From Mediterraneibacter butyricigenes (GTDB taxonomy: Bacteria; Bacillota; Clostridia; Lachnospirales; Lachnospiraceae): a DNA stretch of 64,000 nt. Both the position numbers and the translations under genes were made by a program. The notes under the pieces are model-generated. The model worked only from the letters and a program-made list of their open reading frames with translations, was not told where the DNA came from and made no database searches. Location: the NCBI RefSeq assembly GCF_003574295.1, contig NZ_BHGK01000001.1, positions 248,001 through 312,000 of the forward strand, read 5' to 3'. Positions 60,562-64,000 of the stretch are shown here, piece by piece (the stretch's first letter is position 1; each line of letters starts with the position of its first letter).

Positions 60562-62337
60562 CTAATCAATGGAAATATGCAGTTTCCGCAGCTCTTCCAC
60601 TGCTTTTCGCTCCTTCATCATCCGCTGGAATCCTGCAAGATCCGTCGGTGGAAGTTCCCGCATCTTCCGTTCCAGAGAAGCGTCCTTCACTTTGATGATA
60701 GTTTCCTTTAATGCCTTTTCCTGCTCTTCCTTCGTGGTCAGTTCCTGTATTTTGGTATGGAACAGCGCAGCCACCTGCTTATGTTCCTCTTCTTCTGTAA
60801 AATGACTTATGACTCTGGCGGGATTGATCTCGCCTTCCTCATACTGCTGATATAAAAGATCCGCAACCGTCCGATACAGCTCTGTTGTAAAATCTTCCGG
60901 ACTTATGTACTTTTTGATAATCCCAAACAGCTTCCTGCTCTCGATCATCCAGGTCAGAAGTACGCCCTGAGATTTCTTCTGTCCGTGCTCTTTCGGCTTT
61001 TCTGTCTGCTGTGTAGATCTTGGTCTGCTTGCCGGTCGCGCCAGGCCATCCTGAATCGCTGTTTTGCTTACAAGCTTCTTCAGGCTTCCCATATCCACCT
61101 GATATTCTTTTGCAACCGCTTCTATATAATTGTTGCGCTCCAGTTCTTCCTCAAAGGTGCCCAGTCTTCTGGCTGCCTCCTTCAGGAAATCTGTTTTCCC
61201 TTCCGGCGTATTCAGATCATAGTTCTTACTCAACGTTTCCAGAGAAAACATAAAACCGTTCCGCGCCTTGCCAATCCGTTCCTCAAACGCTTCCGCGCCC
61301 AGATTCTTGATAAATTCATCCGGATCTTTATAGGGATCCATCCGGATCACACGCGTCGTGATCCCTGCTTCTTTCAAAATCGGGACCGCCCGAAGCGCCG
61401 CTCTTGTACCCGCATCATCACTGTCGTAGGTCAGATAAACCTCCTGAACATAACGCTTGATCAGAGAGGCATGTCCAGATGTCAGTGCTGTTCCAAGAGA
61501 TGCTACCGCATTGGTAAATCCCGCCTGATGCAGCGCGATCACATCCATATAGCCCTCGCACACCAGAAAATACGGCTTTCTCGAAGTCCTTGCCCGATTC
61601 AGTCCGTAAAGATTCCGGCTTTTATCAAAGATCATGGTCTCCGGAGAATTCAGATATTTAGGCTTTCCGTCTCCCATGACACGGCCTCCGAATCCGATCA
61701 CCCGACTGTTCACATCCATGATCGGAAACATGACACGGTTCCAGAACTTGTCATAGACTCCGTTCTTTTCATCCGTATTGATCAGTCCCGCCTGACGGAT
61801 CTGATCTTCCGTATAGCCTTTCGATCTCAGATACCGATACAGATCATCACTGTATTTACTGGAATATCCAAGACCAAACGCCGTAATCGTCTCATCTGAC
61901 AATGCCCGTCCGGTCAGATAACGGTAAGCCGTCTCTCCCCGGTTCGATTTCAACTGCGCATAGAAATACTTCGCTGCCGTCTTATTGATCTCCAATAAAG
62001 TAGATCTCAGATCCGCTTTTACTTTTGCTTCTCTGGAATATTCCATCTTCGGCAGTTCTACCCCTGCTCTGTCAGCCAGCGTCTTCAATGCTTCCGGAAA
62101 GGTATAATTTTCATATTCCATCAGGAATGTAAAAACATTTCCACCATTTCCGCATCCGAAACAATAATACATCTGCTTGTCCCGGCTCACCGAAAAAGAC
62201 GGAGACTTCTCATTATGAAAGGGACAGAGTCCGAAATAGGAACTCCCTTTTTTCTGCAATCTGACATATCCGGAGATCACATCCACAATATCATTCTTTG
62301 TACGTACTTCTTCTACCAGATCATCGGAATAATACAT
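60562..62337 (-). CDS. dnaG: DNA primase
   Basis: A 591-residue primase. The CHC2 zinc site is Cys38, His41, Cys59 and Cys62 (LCPFHNEKSPSF, YYCFGCG). The TOPRIM core has VCEGYMDVIALHQAGF and YDSDDAGTRAA. A C-terminal helicase-interaction domain follows (about 445-591). It makes RNA primers at the replication fork. ATG at 62337, between dgt (56 bases upstream) and rpoD (60 bases downstream), the macromolecular synthesis operon order. Confidence 0.97.
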   Translation of the reverse strand: MYYSDDLVEEVRTKNDIVDVISGYVRLQKKGSSYFGLCPFHNEKSPSFSVSRDKQMYYCFGCGNGGNVFTFLMEYENYTFPEALKTLADRAGVELPKMEYSREAKVKADLRSTLLEINKTAAKYFYAQLKSNRGETAYRYLTGRALSDETITAFGLGYSSKYSDDLYRYLRSKGYTEDQIRQAGLINTDEKNGVYDKFWNRVMFPIMDVNSRVIGFGGRVMGDGKPKYLNSPETMIFDKSRNLYGLNRARTSRKPYFLVCEGYMDVIALHQAGFTNAVASLGTALTSGHASLIKRYVQEVYLTYDSDDAGTRAALRAVPILKEAGITTRVIRMDPYKDPDEFIKNLGAEAFEERIGKARNGFMFSLETLSKNYDLNTPEGKTDFLKEAARRLGTFEEELERNNYIEAVAKEYQVDMGSLKKLVSKTAIQDGLARPASRPRSTQQTEKPKEHGQKKSQGVLLTWMIESRKLFGIIKKYISPEDFTTELYRTVADLLYQQYEEGEINPARVISHFTEEEEHKQVAALFHTKIQELTTKEEQEKALKETIIKVKDASLERKMRELPPTDLAGFQRMMKERKAVEELRKLHISID

Positions 62338-62393
62338 GTTTCTTTGTTTCTCTCCCTTTTTATGCTTTTATGATCCATGTTATGAACGCTGCT

Positions 62394-63404
62394 TCATGAA
62401 AGAACCCATGCATCCGGAACGAAAATTTCTGTAAATTTTCTGACCGCATAGGTATCTGTCATACCCGCAATATAATCACAGACTGTCTGTTCCAGTTCTT
62501 CCTCTCCTTCTGACAGATTCCTCTGATAATGCGCCGGAAGCTGTCCCGGATTCTGAACATAGTAAGAGTAGAGCTGTTCCACCATATGTACTGCCTTATC
62601 CTCTTCCTTTTTGGCAATAGAATTGGTATAAATATGGTCAAACATAAAGGAGCGCAGTGCATACATCTCCTGCTCTACCTCTTCTGACATCATGATGTGA
62701 TCCTGTTCCATACTGTGAATGATGACATCATGAACCATCTTATTCAGCCTTGATTTGCTGTTCATTCCCAGTGCTTTTCGAAATTCCATGGGGATCTCTT
62801 CTTCTGTCAGAACCTTGCCGCGAATCGCATCATCAATGTCATGATGGATATAGGCAAACTTATCCGAAAGCCTCACCACCTGTCCTTCCAGCGTATGCGG
62901 TGTCCCTGATGTCTGATGGTTCAGGATTCCGTCTCGCACTTCCCAGGTCAGATTCAGACCCTTTCCGTCCTTTTCCAACTTCTCAACCACCCGGACACTC
63001 TGTTCCTGATGTGAAAAATGATGAATCCGATTCAACGCTTTCTCTCCTGCATGGCCAAATGGCGTATGCCCCAGGTCATGTCCCAGCGCAATCGCTTCCA
63101 CCAGATCCTCATTGAGCGCCAGCGCCTTCGCAATCGTCCGTGCGATCTGCGAAACTTCCAGCGTATGCGTCAGTCTGGTCCGGTAATGATCACCTTCCGG
63201 AAGCAGAAACACCTGTGTCTTCTGCTTCAGTCTCCGGAAAGATTTGCAGTGAAGGATCCGATCCCTGTCCCGCTGAAAAGCCGTGCGCATATCACATTCC
63301 GGTTCTTTGCGCACTCTGCCCCTCGTCTCGCTGCTCTTTGCCGCATAAGGACTTAAGTTGTTCCATTCTCGTTCTTCCAGTTGTTCTCTGATCGTTCTAT
63401 CCAT
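62394..63404 (-). CDS. dgt: Deoxyguanosinetriphosphate triphosphohydrolase-like protein
   Basis: A 336-residue HD-domain dNTPase. Metal residues lie in HTLEVSQIARTIA (H), GHDLGHTPFGHAGE (HD) and the later FAYIHHDIDDA (D). The N-terminal RTAFQRDRDRILHCKSFRRLK is typical of the short dgt clade that precedes dnaG in Clostridia. It cleaves dNTPs to nucleoside and triphosphate, controlling dNTP pools. ATG at 63404 after GGGAGGG. Confidence 0.93.
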   Translation of the reverse strand: MDRTIREQLEEREWNNLSPYAAKSSETRGRVRKEPECDMRTAFQRDRDRILHCKSFRRLKQKTQVFLLPEGDHYRTRLTHTLEVSQIARTIAKALALNEDLVEAIALGHDLGHTPFGHAGEKALNRIHHFSHQEQSVRVVEKLEKDGKGLNLTWEVRDGILNHQTSGTPHTLEGQVVRLSDKFAYIHHDIDDAIRGKVLTEEEIPMEFRKALGMNSKSRLNKMVHDVIIHSMEQDHIMMSEEVEQEMYALRSFMFDHIYTNSIAKKEEDKAVHMVEQLYSYYVQNPGQLPAHYQRNLSEGEEELEQTVCDYIAGMTDTYAVRKFTEIFVPDAWVLS

Positions 63405-63479
63405 AATTACGCCCTCCCGGGTTCATCCGAATAAAAGCACCTATCATTAATATTCCGTGTCAAGCCCTTTTTTCCTTTT

Positions 63480-64000
63480 TTATTTTTCAGAAAAATCTAT
63501 CTTTTTTTCGATTGCCTCAATTACGCTTCTTATCACTTTCAGTCTGGCATAATATTTGGAATTTCCTTCCACAATGATCCAGGGTGCATCTTTCGTTGAA
63601 GTCCGCAATATCATCTCATCCACTGCTTTTTCATACTGATCCCACTTTTCCCGGTTTCTCCAGTCCTCCTCTGTGATCTTCCACTGTTTTTCCGGATTTG
63701 TCTGTCTTTCCACGAATCGTTTTGCCTGTTCTTCCTTATCAATCTGCATCCAGAATTTCAACACGATTGCCCCGGAATCTGTCAGATCTTTTTCCATCTC
63801 ATTGATCTCCCGATACGCTCTTTTCCATTCTTCCGGTGTGCAGAATCCCTCGATTCGTTCCACCATAACTCTTCCATACCAGCTCCGGTCAAAAATCGCC
63901 ACATGTCCCTCCTTCGGGAATGCCCGCCAGAATCTCCAGAGATAGTGGTACTTTTTCTCCAGATCATTCGGGGCACAGGTCGGATGTACCACATACCCCC
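63480..64000 (-). CDS. PPK2-type polyphosphate kinase (5' end beyond window)
   Basis: The C-terminal 173 residues of a PPK2 family enzyme. Visible are LWRFWRAFPKEGHVAIFDRSWYGR, here named by its core HVAIFDRSWYGRVMVERIEG, then LKFWMQIDKEEQAKRF, and APWIIVEGNSKYYARLKVI. The Walker A part lies outside. PPK2 enzymes move phosphate between polyphosphate and nucleotides; which nucleotide cannot be told from this half. It lies 75 bases upstream of dgt. Confidence 0.88.
   Translation of the reverse strand, partial: GYVVHPTCAPNDLEKKYHYLWRFWRAFPKEGHVAIFDRSWYGRVMVERIEGFCTPEEWKRAYREINEMEKDLTDSGAIVLKFWMQIDKEEQAKRFVERQTNPEKQWKITEEDWRNREKWDQYEKAVDEMILRTSTKDAPWIIVEGNSKYYARLKVIRSVIEAIEKKIDFSEK

Overview
The window looks like a piece of a Lachnospiraceae (Clostridia, Bacillota) chromosome. 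The pointers are a sporulation gene (spoIVA), Firmicutes-type promoters with strong AGGAGG-like ribosome binding sites, an uncoupled chorismate synthase, a TGS/uridine-kinase nucleoside kinase, a PotC-PotD fusion, and the dgt-dnaG-rpoD-trmK-nif3 order. The window has two parts: an accessory segment (1 to about 15020) and a housekeeping segment (about 15026 to 64000), almost all of it read from the minus strand.

Accessory segment. This appears to be the end of an integrative and conjugative element of the broad Tn1549/CTn type. Its backbone genes here are parA and parB (10060-11779), a large sortase-anchored SpaA/VaFE adhesin (6725-9793), two small unknown proteins and a RadC-like JAB-domain protein (5867-6340). 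Two AT-rich cargo blocks flank that backbone. On the left is a predicted anti-phage operon of an RloA-type ATPase, RloB and a KAP-family NTPase (1817-5634), followed by a MecA-type penicillin-binding protein (cut by the window start) whose promoter carries a BlaI/MecI-like operator. On the right is an AbiG-like operon of three genes (11911-14416). No integrase, relaxase or type IV secretion gene lies inside the window. The junction with the chromosome (about 14790-15020) holds a dense array of TTGGGGAA / TTGGGTAA motifs in both orientations.

Housekeeping segment. Reading left to right: rpsB-tsf with a structured leader; a glyoxalase-family gene; a CwlO/NlpC peptidoglycan hydrolase with two promoters; gltBD glutamate synthase; a cation diffusion facilitator; argS-alaX-CPBP protease; a secreted protein; tRNA-Arg(CCG); spoIVA; der-plsY-gpsA; PRPP synthetase; class II aldolase; a membrane-anchored polysaccharide deacetylase; leuB-ilvD-ilvB and serC-serA; an L,D-transpeptidase with tgt and yajC; aroC with the polyamine ABC transporter potA-potB-potCD; and dgt-dnaG-rpoD-trmK-nif3-nucleoside kinase, ending in a partial PPK2-type polyphosphate kinase. 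Amino-acid genes dominate the middle: gltBD supplies glutamate, serC uses it to make phosphoserine, and leuB/ilvD/ilvB belong to branched-chain synthesis, although ilvN, ilvC and leuACD are absent here.

Most worth a second look: the RloAB+KAP three-gene operon, the AbiG-like trio with an unrecognised third gene, the boundary repeat array, the BlaI-like operator pair on the MecA-type gene, the repeated hairpin modules bordering the cargo blocks, a 138-bp nested inverted-repeat element at 55847-55984, a 30-bp-period repeat beside it, the PotC-PotD fusion, and several hairpins at transcript ends.
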